From positions 1 to 22,123 of the forward strand of contig JAFDAE010000062.1 of the NCBI GenBank assembly GCA_019314005.1: a DNA stretch of 22,123 nucleotides, in the 5' to 3' direction. Positions 7,936 to 16,866 of the stretch are shown in pieces. The translations under genes and the position numbers were made by a program. The stretch is from Deltaproteobacteria bacterium. GTDB lineage: Bacteria; Desulfobacterota; Desulfobacteria; C00003060; C00003106. The first letter of the stretch is position 1, and each line of letters starts with the position of its first letter. The notes below the pieces were generated by a model that was not told the origin of the DNA, did not search any database, and saw only the letters and a list, made by a program, of their open reading frames with translations.

Positions 7936-9276
7936 ATGGATCTGTTCACTCATACCGCAAAAACCGCTACCAGCGTTCAACGCCCTTTGGCAGACCGGAT
8001 GCGTCCAAAAATCCTTGATACTTTTGTGGGGCAACCCCATATCCTGGGAGGTGACGGCCTGATCCGCCGGGCGATTAAAGAGGACAAACTCTTTTCTATG
8101 ATCTTCTGGGGGCCTCCTGGATGCGGCAAGACCACACTTGCCATGCTTATCGCTGATGAAACCGATGCGCATTTTATTTCTTTTTCGGCGGTACTGTCCG
8201 GCGTAAAAGAGATACGCTCGGTCATTGAGGAAGCAAAAAAACAGCTCAACCTTTATCAGAGGCGTACCATTGTCTTTGTGGACGAGATTCACCGTTTTAA
8301 TAAAGCCCAACAAGACGCCTTTCTCCACCACGTGGAAAGCGGCCTTATCACGCTCATAGGCGCAACCACTGAAAATCCTTCTTTTGAGGTGATTCCTCCC
8401 CTTCTTTCCCGTGCACGCGTAGTTGTTCTGCAGCCATTTACCGATGAAGACCTGATCACTATTGTAACACGTGCCATGAACGACACTGAGAACGGTCTGG
8501 GGAATCTTTCCCTTTCCATAGATGATGATGTCTTATCCTACCTTGCGAGGATGGCTGATGGTGATGCGCGCACAGCATTGAACAACCTGGAAGTAATTGT
8601 CGATTTTGTTCAACCGGATAGTGCCGGAACAAAAAAAATCGATCTGGGAACTGCAGAAAAAGCCCTTCAAAAAAAGGCCCTCCGGTATGACAAAGGGGGA
8701 GAAGAACATTACAATCTGATTTCGGCCTTCCATAAAAGCCTTCGCGGAAGCGATCCTGACGCGGCCCTTTATTGGATGGGAAGAATGCTTGAGGCAGGGG
8801 AAGATCCACTGTACATTGCACGGCGCATGGTGAGGTTCGCATCTGAAGATGTCGGGACTGCCGATCCCCAGGCGCTTCCTATTGCAGTATCCGCCATGGA
8901 GGCTTTCAGATTTATCGGACTCCCTGAAGGGGAACTTGCCTTGGCCCAGGCCGCGGTCTATCTCGCCACTGCACCGAAGAGCAATTCACTTTACATTGCT
9001 TATGGTGACGTAAAAAAAAGGATAAAAGAGACCGGAACGCTCCCTGTTCCCCTCCATATACGGAACGCGCCCACAAAACTCATGAAGGACATCGGCTATG
9101 GGAGGGGATATCACTATGCCCATAACTTTAAAGATGCATACGTATCACAGGACTATTTGCCTGAAGACTTGAAAGAACTTATTTTTTACAAACCCACGGG
9201 GAGAGGGTTTGAAAAAACCATTAAAGAAAGGCTGGAAAGGTGGCGAACTATGAAGAAAAAAGGAGATGTTTTTTGA
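7936..9276 (+). CDS. rarA: Replication-associated recombination ATPase RarA (MgsA/WRNIP1 family)
   Basis: A 446-aa AAA+ clamp-loader-like ATPase that acts at stalled replication forks. The N-terminal RPLADRMRP motif is diagnostic, followed by FVGQPHILG, Walker A GPPGCGKT at 59-66, Walker B FVDEIHRF, the sensor region [12 protein letters not shown] and the arginine-finger segment LLSRARV. The C-terminal tetramerisation region carries the family motif [35 protein letters not shown] in short-spaced form, and the protein ends with a normal YLPEDL-containing tail. Length and order match the family, so it looks intact. The start ATG has only a weak A-rich leader. It diverges from the SNF gene, with about 80 bp between starts. 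The next gene begins within or just after its 3' end. Confidence 0.96.
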   Translation: MDLFTHTAKTATSVQRPLADRMRPKILDTFVGQPHILGGDGLIRRAIKEDKLFSMIFWGPPGCGKTTLAMLIADETDAHFISFSAVLSGVKEIRSVIEEAKKQLNLYQRRTIVFVDEIHRFNKAQQDAFLHHVESGLITLIGATTENPSFEVIPPLLSRARVVVLQPFTDEDLITIVTRAMNDTENGLGNLSLSIDDDVLSYLARMADGDARTALNNLEVIVDFVQPDSAGTKKIDLGTAEKALQKKALRYDKGGEEHYNLISAFHKSLRGSDPDAALYWMGRMLEAGEDPLYIARRMVRFASEDVGTADPQALPIAVSAMEAFRFIGLPEGELALAQAAVYLATAPKSNSLYIAYGDVKKRIKETGTLPVPLHIRNAPTKLMKDIGYGRGYHYAHNFKDAYVSQDYLPEDLKELIFYKPTGRGFEKTIKERLERWRTMKKKGDVF

Positions 9277-9328
9277 AGACTTTGTACGAATTCATCATTG
9301 TTTAACGGTTTCGCAAAAGAGGGCGACG

Positions 9329-10129
9329 GTGCAAGAGACAGAAGGATATCCCTACTCGCTAAAATCCGTACTGCAACAGAATCAGTTTGAGAACATACTC
9401 GATTCCAATATATTTTCTGCCTATATCCCACGCGAACTCCCCATACCAAGAATGGACGATCCTCGTAGGACTCAAACTTCTAATAAGGGGATTGTTCGAC
9501 ATCCAGGGTATGTAAAATCCGCCCAAATAAACCAAATCTTCAACTACATAGGCTTTATCAAACGGACTGACAACAAGCGATATAAAGAATACCTCCCTAT
9601 GCTGTTTCGAGAATTGAACCGGTTCCTCAGGGTGTTGGAGGAAATTGTTTTTACACTTGACGTAACAATATCTAAAGAAATCTATGTGGAACAAAAGAAC
9701 GGGTTGGAAAATTTTCTTGCCTCTTACAATAGACAGCCACATCACGGAATAGAATGGATTGAAAAGATTTGGAAACAGCAGAAGATGTATCTTGAAAATA
9801 TCGATATGTTGATAGAAACTCTAAAAGTTAGCGGACGGGTTTTCGACTTTAGTGAAGACTCCTTATATCAATCAATTGTGACATCTTGTAAAAATTCTTT
9901 TAGCAACAATAGTTCGGAAGATCCTGTTGACAATGATTTAAATTTTGTGGCAAATTGTTGCTTAAAGGCCGCACGGGATAATGTGCCAAAAACCATATGG
10001 TCCGGCGACATGTACATTGGCAAGATACTAAAACTCCTTTATAATAAATCTGACCTTAAAAAAGAATTTCCTCAAATCTATCTACGTGCAAGCTATGACC
10101 CTCTTAACTATACCCCGTTATTTCCTTGA
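9329..10129 (+). CDS. Putative PIN-like domain protein (possible nuclease)
   Basis: A 266-aa protein, not recognised by overall sequence. The spacing of acidic motifs looks like a PIN domain: ILDSNIFSAYI near the N-terminus (compare LDTNI), a mid-protein acidic segment ISKEIYVEQKNGLENFL, then DNDLNFVANC and SGDMYIGKIL near the C-terminus (compare nDxxIaa and TxD). PIN domains are Mg2+-dependent RNases, often toxins, but this one is about twice the length of a VapC toxin and no antitoxin-like gene is beside it. Start choice: GTG at 9329 has AGAGGG 5 nt upstream. An in-frame ATG at 9266 would overlap rarA by 11 nt, but AGGAG abuts it with no spacing. The gene is visibly more AT-rich than rarA, suggesting separate acquisition. 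Fold and function are inference. Confidence 0.72.
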   Translation: MQETEGYPYSLKSVLQQNQFENILDSNIFSAYIPRELPIPRMDDPRRTQTSNKGIVRHPGYVKSAQINQIFNYIGFIKRTDNKRYKEYLPMLFRELNRFLRVLEEIVFTLDVTISKEIYVEQKNGLENFLASYNRQPHHGIEWIEKIWKQQKMYLENIDMLIETLKVSGRVFDFSEDSLYQSIVTSCKNSFSNNSSEDPVDNDLNFVANCCLKAARDNVPKTIWSGDMYIGKILKLLYNKSDLKKEFPQIYLRASYDPLNYTPLFP

Positions 10130-10179
10130 TAACAAAATAACCAACTAGTGCACTTCAAACTCTTAATACGTAATCGTAT

Positions 10180-13100
10180 TTATGAACGCGTGTACTTAGC
10201 GAACAAATTATGAAGATCGTCGAGGATAATGTAGCCGCAAGGGATCAATAACAGTGTGATGCCTGTGGCGAAAAGCACGCCAAAACCAAGGCTTATGGCC
10301 ATGGGGATTAAGAATTGGGCCTGGACGCTCCGTTCCAGGAGCATGGGGGTAAGGCCCGCAAACGTAGTCAACGAGGTCAGGATGATAGCCCGGAACCGCA
10401 GGCCCGCGGCCTTGGACACTGCTGAAACGGGTTCCACCCCTTGACCGCGGATACGATTGGTTGCGTCGATCAGCACCAGGGAATCATTGACCACGACCCC
10501 GGCCAGGCCGACAATACCGAAAAAACTCAAAAGGCTGAGGTTGTGCCCCATAATGAGGTGACCAAACAGAGCGCCGACGATACCAAAGGGAATAGCGGCC
10601 ATGACGACAAGGGGTTGAGTAAAGGATTTAAAAGGAACGGCCAAGAGGGCATAGATGCAGAAAAGCGCTACGATAAAGCCTCTGCCGAGATCTGCCATGG
10701 AATCTTTCTGTTCTTTGCCGGCCCCTTCTATTGAGTATCGCAAACCCGGGTATCGGTTTTTCAATTGGGGCAAAAAGTCTCTTTCCAATTCACCGCGCAC
10801 TTCATTTGCGTTGGTGACTGTTTCATCAACGTCCGCAGTGACCTTGATCACCCGGAGACGCTGCGTCCGCTGTATGGAAGCGTAGCCCTGTTCCATCATT
10901 ACTTCAGCCACCTGACTGAAAGGTACCCCAGAGCCGTCCGGCGTTCGGATGCGCATAGTTTCAACCGAACCCAATGACCTTCGTTCTGACTCTGGGTAGC
11001 GAACTAATACCCTGACCTCATCTTTATCGCGTTGCAGACGCAGTGCCTCGGCTCCGTAAAAAGCATGCCTCACCTGCCGGGCCAGGTCATTTAGGGTAAG
11101 GCCCAGACTCCGCGCTGCGGGCTTCAATTTAAGCTGCATTTCCTGTTTCCCCGGCAGAAAACTGTCGCTCACATCAAAAACGCCTGAATAGCCTTGTAGC
11201 GCTTCTTTGAGTTCGTCTGCCGCAGACAAAAGCTGGTTGTGATCATCCAATGACAAGTGAACTTCAACCGGGGTACCTGCGCTGAAAAGTTCGCTCTGGA
11301 AGGTGAGCGCCTCAGCGCCCGGAATGGAGCCTACTTTTTGCCGCCATAAGGATGTGAGCTTGGCCGCTCTCATGTCCCGTTGTTCACCCTCTAAGAGTTC
11401 CACTGTGACCTGGGCCAGATGACTGCCTATCCGGGGACCGGCGGCCGTGGGGCCACGGCCGCCTGAGAGACGTCCTATTGAGGTGATGCTCCGTTCAAAG
11501 AGTGGTGGCGCGTCCTTGGGCCTCTGCTTGTCTGCCTCGGCAAGGGCTTCTCTAGCGGACTGTTCCAGATGGTTTGCAATCTGTGTTGTGTATTCAAAAG
11601 GTGTGCCCGCCGGCATGGTCAAGGAGCACCTCAACTGGTCACTTTCCACCGCTGGAAAAAGAGTGAACTTAATCCATCCTCCTTTCCATATTCCCACGGT
11701 TAACAGAAGCACTGCAATGCCCAGCGCCACCGTCGCATAGCGCCACCTGAGGCAGAAAGACAATAGTTTAGCATAGGGATCGTTGATCACCCACGCCAGC
11801 CACCGGACCATTAGTTTCTCTTTTCTTGGGCCTGGCGGCGACTGGTCACGGGTATATTTAGATCGGGCCAGGTGTGCGGGTAGAATGAGAAGGGACTCCA
11901 CAAGGGACCCGAGCAACACAACGATGACTACAATGGGGATGTTGCGCATAACCTTGCCCATAGTGCCTGATCCCGCAAGGAGCGGCCAGAAGGCGGCCAC
12001 GGATGTAAGTACGGCAAAAATCACCGGGCGACCCACTTCCACCGCCCCACGCACCGCGCCGTCAAGGGGTTTGAGCCCCTCGTCGTGCTTGCGGAAGACA
12101 TTCTCGCCGACGATTATGGCGTCATCTACGACAATGCCCAGCACTGTAATAAAGGCAAACAGGGAAATCATGTTAATAGAGACGCCTAATCTGGGCAATA
12201 TCCATATACCGGCTGCAAAGGAGATAGGTATTCCCAATGTGACCCAAAAGGCCAGCCGCGCGTTCAGGAATATCCAGAGCAAGATACTGACCAGGATTAG
12301 TCCTATGGCCATATTTCGTAATAATAGGTTGACGCGGCTCCGCAGGATCTTTGACCTGTCGCGGTAAAAGTCAATATCCACCCCCGCAGGCAGAGTCGGC
12401 CTGATTTCTTCGATATACTTCTTGACCGTAGCGGCGACGGTGAGGGCGTTTTGATCGGCCACCCTGTAAACCTCAACAATCCCGGCCGGCTTGCCCTGAA
12501 ATCGCGTGAAAAGATCCACGTCCTCGAAGCCATCCTTGAGGTCGGCGATCTGCCCCAGTGTGACGGTACTGCCATCGGTCCGGGTAAGCACTGCAACATC
12601 CTCGTAACCTGCGGCATAGTAACGTCGGCCCTTGGTTCGAACCAGGATTTCACCGCCGGCTGTTTTGACGCTGCCCGCTGGGAGGTCAAGGCTGGCCCTT
12701 CTCACTGAATCGGCCACCTGGCCAAGTGTCAGCCCGTAACGGCGGAGGTTTTTTTCGGATATTTCGATATGAATTTCACCCTGGCGTATACCGGCGAGTT
12801 CAGCAAAGGTAATGTCCGGCAAATTGGTGATGTCGTCTTTGATCCTTTCGGTTAGGCTTTTGATGGTAGATTCCGGTGCATCACCATAAACAGCAACGCT
12901 GATCACCTGGGTTCGTCGGATTGCCTCCCTGACCACCGGCTCTTCCGCCTCATTCGGAAATGTTGTAATGCGATCCACCTCTGCCTTGACTTCGTCGAGG
13001 AGTTCTTGCAAGTCCCAGCCTCGTATTACCTCGATGCTCACCGAGCCAAATCCTTCTCTGGCTTCAGACTCTATACGTTTGATCCCGGCAAGGCCGGCGA

Positions 13101-13314
13101 TATTCTCTTCGATCCTGCGGAGAATAGCCTCTTCCACTTCGGCTGGTGAGGCGCCTGGATATTCCATGCTGATAACAATGCTATCAAGAGATGTCTCGGG
13201 AAACACCTCGATTTTCATGGTCAAACCGGTCACCGCACCGGCCAAAAGAAGAAAAATCATGAGCAGGTTGGCGGCAACATGGTTTTCGGCAAACCAGGCA
13301 ACGATGCGTTGCAT
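10180..13314 (-). CDS. RND efflux transporter permease (AcrB/HAE1-like)
   Basis: A 1044-aa inner-membrane proton-driven pump, the size of AcrB (about 1050). After the first helix (residues 9-30) comes a large periplasmic domain, then helices 2-6, the second periplasmic domain and helices 8-12. The TM4 motif GIVVDDAIIVGENVFR carries the paired aspartates D397-D398 needed for proton translocation. In TM10, AcrB has a lysine (K940 in its AAKNAI segment), but here the aligned segment is GVVVNDSLVLID with N943, a pattern seen in many HAE1-like pumps outside the AcrB subgroup. It is the last gene of the tetR-OMF-MFP-RND operon; its ATG overlaps the MFP stop by 1 nt. Likely substrates are lipophilic toxicants or drugs, but the sequence does not say which. 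It converges on the PIN-like gene. Confidence 0.95.
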   Translation of the reverse strand: MQRIVAWFAENHVAANLLMIFLLLAGAVTGLTMKIEVFPETSLDSIVISMEYPGASPAEVEEAILRRIEENIAGLAGIKRIESEAREGFGSVSIEVIRGWDLQELLDEVKAEVDRITTFPNEAEEPVVREAIRRTQVISVAVYGDAPESTIKSLTERIKDDITNLPDITFAELAGIRQGEIHIEISEKNLRRYGLTLGQVADSVRRASLDLPAGSVKTAGGEILVRTKGRRYYAAGYEDVAVLTRTDGSTVTLGQIADLKDGFEDVDLFTRFQGKPAGIVEVYRVADQNALTVAATVKKYIEEIRPTLPAGVDIDFYRDRSKILRSRVNLLLRNMAIGLILVSILLWIFLNARLAFWVTLGIPISFAAGIWILPRLGVSINMISLFAFITVLGIVVDDAIIVGENVFRKHDEGLKPLDGAVRGAVEVGRPVIFAVLTSVAAFWPLLAGSGTMGKVMRNIPIVVIVVLLGSLVESLLILPAHLARSKYTRDQSPPGPRKEKLMVRWLAWVINDPYAKLLSFCLRWRYATVALGIAVLLLTVGIWKGGWIKFTLFPAVESDQLRCSLTMPAGTPFEYTTQIANHLEQSAREALAEADKQRPKDAPPLFERSITSIGRLSGGRGPTAAGPRIGSHLAQVTVELLEGEQRDMRAAKLTSLWRQKVGSIPGAEALTFQSELFSAGTPVEVHLSLDDHNQLLSAADELKEALQGYSGVFDVSDSFLPGKQEMQLKLKPAARSLGLTLNDLARQVRHAFYGAEALRLQRDKDEVRVLVRYPESERRSLGSVETMRIRTPDGSGVPFSQVAEVMMEQGYASIQRTQRLRVIKVTADVDETVTNANEVRGELERDFLPQLKNRYPGLRYSIEGAGKEQKDSMADLGRGFIVALFCIYALLAVPFKSFTQPLVVMAAIPFGIVGALFGHLIMGHNLSLLSFFGIVGLAGVVVNDSLVLIDATNRIRGQGVEPVSAVSKAAGLRFRAIILTSLTTFAGLTPMLLERSVQAQFLIPMAISLGFGVLFATGITLLLIPCGYIILDDLHNLFAKYTRS

Positions 13315-14501
13315 TATTGATCCCCCTCGTTCACCGGTATGGTCCGCACGGCCATGCCGTCAGTGACCGCCTTAAGAGGGGTGATGACTACCATCTCCCC
13401 GTCATTGAGGCCGGACTTTATCAATACGTCCTGCCCCTGAACACGTGCCACTGCTACTTTGCGAAAGTAAAGCCTGCCATCATTTCCCACCACCCACACC
13501 ACGTCGCCCTGGTGCAAGGATGCGCGGGGAATGAGCGCAGCTGTAGGCAAGGTACGGCCTTTAATCTCAACCGTTACAAAAAGCCCCACGGGTAAAGGCG
13601 GTTTTTTTGCATAGGGACGCTCCACGCGAACGACTACATTAACCATCCGGGTGCGCTCATCCAATTCCCCTTCCGCGCGTACCACCTCTCCCGGCCAGCT
13701 CAATTCTCGGCCGGCAATACGGGCCCGAACCACTGCTGGAGAACCAGGATGGTCGCCGGGAGTAAAACCAGGCACATAAAACCAAAACAGGTCCTCGTCT
13801 TCCAGGGGGAGCACAATCTCTGCCACCTCAGTGGAATAGAGGGTGGCAAGGGACTGTCCGGGTGCAACATATTGGCCGATATCGACATTCTCCTGACTAA
13901 CCCGACCATTGAAAGGCGCCTTCAGCTCAGTCCGTTCCAGATTCAACAGTGCCTTGCGCAGATCAGCCCGGCCGGCTTCCAGTCTGGCCGCGGCCGCGGC
14001 CAACTGCGGTTCCTTGGCAACAAGCGGTGGAGGTTCTCCATCAACTTCAGAGCCTCCGGCACGGTGCAGCAGACTCCACTCTTCCCTGGAAGCAGCAGCC
14101 AACTCCTCTGCCAGTTGAAGTTTACTTTCCGCGTCTTTCACTTGTGCCTGGGCTAAGCTGACAGCCAGTTCATAATCTACCGGGGCTATGCGCAGCAATG
14201 TGTCGTCTTTACTGAACGTGCCTCCGTTCACCATAGACGGAGAAGTATGGACTACTTTTCCGCCCACCTCGGGCACCAGGGTGATTTCCCGCAGGGGCCG
14301 AACTGTGCCTTCGCCTCGGATGTTCACCGGTTGCGTTTCGACTTTAACCTTTACCGTGCGGACCACCGGTGTCGGGGTAATCGGCTTACGCTTTTCGAGC
14401 TCGGGTTTGGTTGCCGTCAGTACGCGCATGGCCAGCACACCCACAGCGACCAAGAGAACGGCAACGACAACTTGTAATAATCGTCTCTTTTTTTCGCTCA
14501 T
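13314..14501 (-). CDS. Efflux RND periplasmic adaptor (membrane fusion protein, AcrA/HlyD-like)
   Basis: A 395-aa adaptor linking the RND pump to the outer-membrane channel. An uncleaved-looking N-terminal anchor (about residues 8-24, no lipobox cysteine) is followed by the first half of a lipoyl-like domain (GTVRPLREITLVPEVGGKV), an alpha-helical hairpin rich in Ala, Leu and Glu (about 110-190), the second lipoyl half (ELKAPFNGRVSQENVDIGQYVAPGQ in outline), a beta-barrel domain and a membrane-proximal domain. It overlaps the outer-membrane-factor stop upstream by 4 nt (ATGA) and the RND start downstream by 1 nt, so the three subunits are translationally coupled. The helical hairpin is short, as in MexA/AcrA-class adaptors. 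Confidence 0.93.
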   Translation of the reverse strand: MSEKKRRLLQVVVAVLLVAVGVLAMRVLTATKPELEKRKPITPTPVVRTVKVKVETQPVNIRGEGTVRPLREITLVPEVGGKVVHTSPSMVNGGTFSKDDTLLRIAPVDYELAVSLAQAQVKDAESKLQLAEELAAASREEWSLLHRAGGSEVDGEPPPLVAKEPQLAAAAARLEAGRADLRKALLNLERTELKAPFNGRVSQENVDIGQYVAPGQSLATLYSTEVAEIVLPLEDEDLFWFYVPGFTPGDHPGSPAVVRARIAGRELSWPGEVVRAEGELDERTRMVNVVVRVERPYAKKPPLPVGLFVTVEIKGRTLPTAALIPRASLHQGDVVWVVGNDGRLYFRKVAVARVQGQDVLIKSGLNDGEMVVITPLKAVTDGMAVRTIPVNEGDQ

Positions 14502-15928
14502 AATAACACCTCAACCTTTGCCCAGCCGCCCCCCAGGGCGCGGTGCAGCGTAACCCGGTTGGTCATAATGGCCAGCTCAACCAAGACTAAGTTGTCTTCG
14601 GCCTGAAACCGGGTTTGTTGGGCATCAAGCACATTGAGATAATCGACCAGGCCCCGTCGATAACGGTTCTCGGTCACCTCCTGGGTAGCCCGTGCCTCCA
14701 TGAGAAAATTCAGTTCGCGATCCCTACGGTCCAACTGCTCCTTGCGCGTTAAGAGGGCGCTTTCCACCTCGGAGAATGCCGTTAGTATTGTCTTGGCATA
14801 GTCAGCCACACCCTGGTAGTATCGTGCTTCTGCCGCCCGTTGACCGGCCTTCAACTTCCCCCCGTCAAACAATGGTTGAACAATACCTGCCGCCACGCTC
14901 CACAGCTCGCTCTGGGGCCGGACAAGTCGGTCTAATGCGTCGCTGGAGTATCCAAAGTTGCCGGTCAAGGTAATGCGTGGGAAACGGCTCGCCTTGGCCA
15001 CGCCTATTTCCGCGTTTAAAGCCCTTAATTGAGCCTCGGACGCTCTGATATCCGGACGGCGTAACAAGAGTTCAGAGGGAAGACCCGTCGGCACCGGAGC
15101 TAATCGTGTAAAATAATCATCCGGCTGAGCCCGTGGCGGCGAAGTGGTGGGGTACCTCCCTAGCAGCACGGCTAATTGGTGCTGGGTGATTCCCAGATCC
15201 TGACGCAAGGAGGGAAAGATCGCTTCGGCCCGCGCCAAGATTCGACGGGCCTGTCGTAAATCGAGGATGGAAGAGAGCCCCCGTTCATAACGATGTTCGA
15301 TAAGGGTCAAGCTGCGACGGAGAGTTTCAACGGTCTGCTCAGCAATCTGGAGCCTCCGTTCCAAGGCTTCCATCTGTAAATAGAGACTGACCGTCTCAGC
15401 CACCACGGTTTGGGCAACGATGCAGCGGTTCTCTTCGGCTTGCAAGAGATTGGCCCGAGTTGCTTCTTCAGCGCGGGCCAATCTCCCCCACAGGTCCAGC
15501 TCAAAGGAGGCGGGCAACGAAAGCGTGTAGAGACTTGTTCTTGTTCTGAAGCTCTGGCCCGGTATGACCCCGATGATCGGTTGCTGTTTTCGTTGAGCTT
15601 GACCATTAATATCAATGCTCGGAAATCGATCCGCCCTCACTTCTTTGAACTGGGAGCGCACCTCCAAGATCTTGGCCGTCGCTTTTTTAATATCTAAATT
15701 GTTCTGCAACGTCTCTTCAACCAGTTGATCCAGATCCGGGTCGTTAAAAACGCGCCACCACCGGTCTTCAGGCAGCGGCGTAACCACCTCGGATGGGACA
15801 TGCCCGTAGGACCCGGGCAATTCCATACCAATGTCAGGCCGGTGGAAATCCGGACCCAATCGCATGCATCCAGTCATACATAAGAGTGTGGCTGATGCCG
15901 TCAACAGATAAAGGAGCGTCTGCTTCAC
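14498..15928 (-). CDS. Outer-membrane efflux lipoprotein (OprM/NodT/TolC family)
   Basis: A 476-aa trimeric outer-membrane channel for the tripartite pump. The signal peptide ends in a lipobox-like MTGC with C21 as the lipidated residue, followed by the usual MRLGPDFHRP (compare VGPDYxxP of NodT-type proteins). The two internal repeats of the OEP family are visible: helices in the first half (WWRVFNDPDLDQLVEETLQNN region) and in the second (LLLRRPDIRASEAQLRALNAEIGVAKASRFP region). RPDI-AEAQL and AxAxxFP are hallmark motifs. Translation probably starts at a GTG that overlaps the tetR stop in GTGA. Length is normal. Confidence 0.94.
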   Translation of the reverse strand: MKQTLLYLLTASATLLCMTGCMRLGPDFHRPDIGMELPGSYGHVPSEVVTPLPEDRWWRVFNDPDLDQLVEETLQNNLDIKKATAKILEVRSQFKEVRADRFPSIDINGQAQRKQQPIIGVIPGQSFRTRTSLYTLSLPASFELDLWGRLARAEEATRANLLQAEENRCIVAQTVVAETVSLYLQMEALERRLQIAEQTVETLRRSLTLIEHRYERGLSSILDLRQARRILARAEAIFPSLRQDLGITQHQLAVLLGRYPTTSPPRAQPDDYFTRLAPVPTGLPSELLLRRPDIRASEAQLRALNAEIGVAKASRFPRITLTGNFGYSSDALDRLVRPQSELWSVAAGIVQPLFDGGKLKAGQRAAEARYYQGVADYAKTILTAFSEVESALLTRKEQLDRRDRELNFLMEARATQEVTENRYRRGLVDYLNVLDAQQTRFQAEDNLVLVELAIMTNRVTLHRALGGGWAKVEVLL

Positions 15929-16581
15929 CGCTTTCTTTCCTTTTCGTCCATGTCCAACCCTTTGAGCGCAAATTCAGTGATGTGTTCCACCAACCGTGCC
16001 TTGAAATCCTGGTCATATTCACAACCGGTGATCCGAGTGACCGCCACCCGGGCGAAGTTGAAGTAAAGCACCGTACCGAATATACTCAAGACCTTGAGCA
16101 TCAGACGTTCTTCTTCCAACTCCTCAGGCATAAAAGGACTGAACCGACCTGCCAGCTCTCTGAAAAATGGCCGTAACACCTGGCCGGCTATGAGTTCAAA
16201 CGCCTCGGTAGGCCGGCCCAGCTCTCTGGCCATTAGCTGGTGGTGGCGCTGACGCTCATCATCAGATAAAGGCCCTTCGATAAAGGCCTTAGCCAGGGCC
16301 TCTACCACATCAGCCAGTGAGCAGGCCTCGTCATGGGCGGCCAAAGACTTCTCGAAAGATTTGCGCACGCGCATGGCCCGGGGCACCCATCGAGCGCGAA
16401 ACACCTCTAAGTAAAGATTATGTTTATTCCCGAAATGGTAATTCACCGCGGCCAGGTTACAGCGAGCGATCTTGGTGATTTCTCGTACGCTGACCGCATG
16501 AAAGCCCTTTTGAGCGAACAGCGCTTCTGCCTTGTCGAGGATACGTTCCCTCGTGATTTTCTTGTTATTATTTTGTGCCAT
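15925..16581 (-). CDS. TetR/AcrR family repressor (efflux operon regulator)
   Basis: A 218-aa ligand-responsive repressor. The N-terminal helix-turn-helix is canonical: RERILDKAEALFAQKGFHAVSVREITKIARCNLAAVNYHFGNKHNLY in outline (about residues 10-58). The rest is a helical ligand-binding domain with a CecR/DUF1956-like look (RELAGRFSPF, VLRPFFRELAG). The start is ATG 16581, preceded by AAGGGGG at good spacing; extension to the TTG at 16599 would run into the operator. As first gene of its own efflux operon, with operator-like palindromes across the promoter, it most likely represses itself and the pump until an inducer binds. Inducer unknown. Confidence 0.93.
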   Translation of the reverse strand: MAQNNNKKITRERILDKAEALFAQKGFHAVSVREITKIARCNLAAVNYHFGNKHNLYLEVFRARWVPRAMRVRKSFEKSLAAHDEACSLADVVEALAKAFIEGPLSDDERQRHHQLMARELGRPTEAFELIAGQVLRPFFRELAGRFSPFMPEELEEERLMLKVLSIFGTVLYFNFARVAVTRITGCEYDQDFKARLVEHITEFALKGLDMDEKERKR

Positions 16582-16596
16582 AGAGCCCCCTTGTTG

Positions 16597-16631
16597 CAAA
16601 CGTTTGTATCAAACGATCGTTTTAATGTCAA
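16597..16631 (-). promoter_or_regulatory. tetR-efflux operon promoter with overlapping operator palindromes
   Basis: On the minus strand, TTGACA (16631-16626), a 17-bp spacer and TACAAA (16608-16603). The spacer and -10 are filled by alternating CAAACG/CGTTTG half-sites: CAAACGTTTG (16597-16606), CGTTTG-TAT-CAAACG (16601-16615) and the perfect 12-bp AAACGATCGTTT (16611-16622). Such overlapping dyads are typical of TetR-family operators and would block RNA polymerase when bound. Confidence 0.72.
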
Positions 16632-16676
16632 GAGAATTATATCGCCTAACTTTTTTAAGAAATCATATAAGTGTTG

Positions 16677-16698
16677 TTGGACTTTTTACGAAGTCATC
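16677..16698 (+). repeat. Short dispersed repeat, copy 1
   Basis: TTGGACTTTTTACGAAGTCA and the next 2 nt match 17417-17438 at about 19 of 22 positions in the same orientation. The two copies flank hairpin element D and the DUF5658-like gene. Within this copy GACTT and AAGTC can form a small stem. Confidence 0.45.
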
Positions 16699-16708
16699 TA
16701 GGAGGCTG

Positions 16709-16853
16709 TCCGAGAATTATGTCCGCAACGAAAAAGAGCGAGAACGAGACAAAATTTTCGCAAATTTGAGGAGAATAGCAGGCCTATTTGACGAAAACTT
16801 GCGGAAATTTGGGCCGTTTCTCACTCTTTTGCAGTAGGATCAGAATTCTCGGA
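16709..16853 (+). repeat. 145-bp hairpin element, copy D (diverged sequence, same geometry)
   Basis: The ends TCCGAGAATT (16709-16718) and AATTCTCGGA (16844-16853) are a perfect 10-bp inverted repeat. The 58-nt arms (16709-16766 and 16796-16853) align without gaps, with about 42 of 58 positions complementary. The centre is TGAGGAG (16767-16773), a 15-nt hairpin with AATAG/CTATT stem (16774-16788) and TGACGAA (16789-16795). Total length and every internal coordinate equal those of the element at 8-152, although the sequence is unrelated. It sits 13 nt 3' of the stop of the DUF5658-like gene and upstream of the tetR promoter. Confidence 0.75.
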
Positions 16854-16866
16854 GGGGTTGCGAGAA

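Noticed and set aside
9266..9328. Start of the PIN-like gene at ATG 9266.
   Set aside because: AGGAG touches the ATG with no spacing, and the added residues look non-coding; not fully excluded.
10165..10180. AATACG-TAAT-CGTATT as a bidirectional terminator between the convergent PIN-like and RND genes.
   Set aside because: Only a 6-bp AT-rich stem, no T-run on either side.
16532..16837. Plus-strand open frame crossing the tetR promoter and element D.
   Set aside because: It is explained by the tetR start region and the hairpin element; no start signal or family resemblance.
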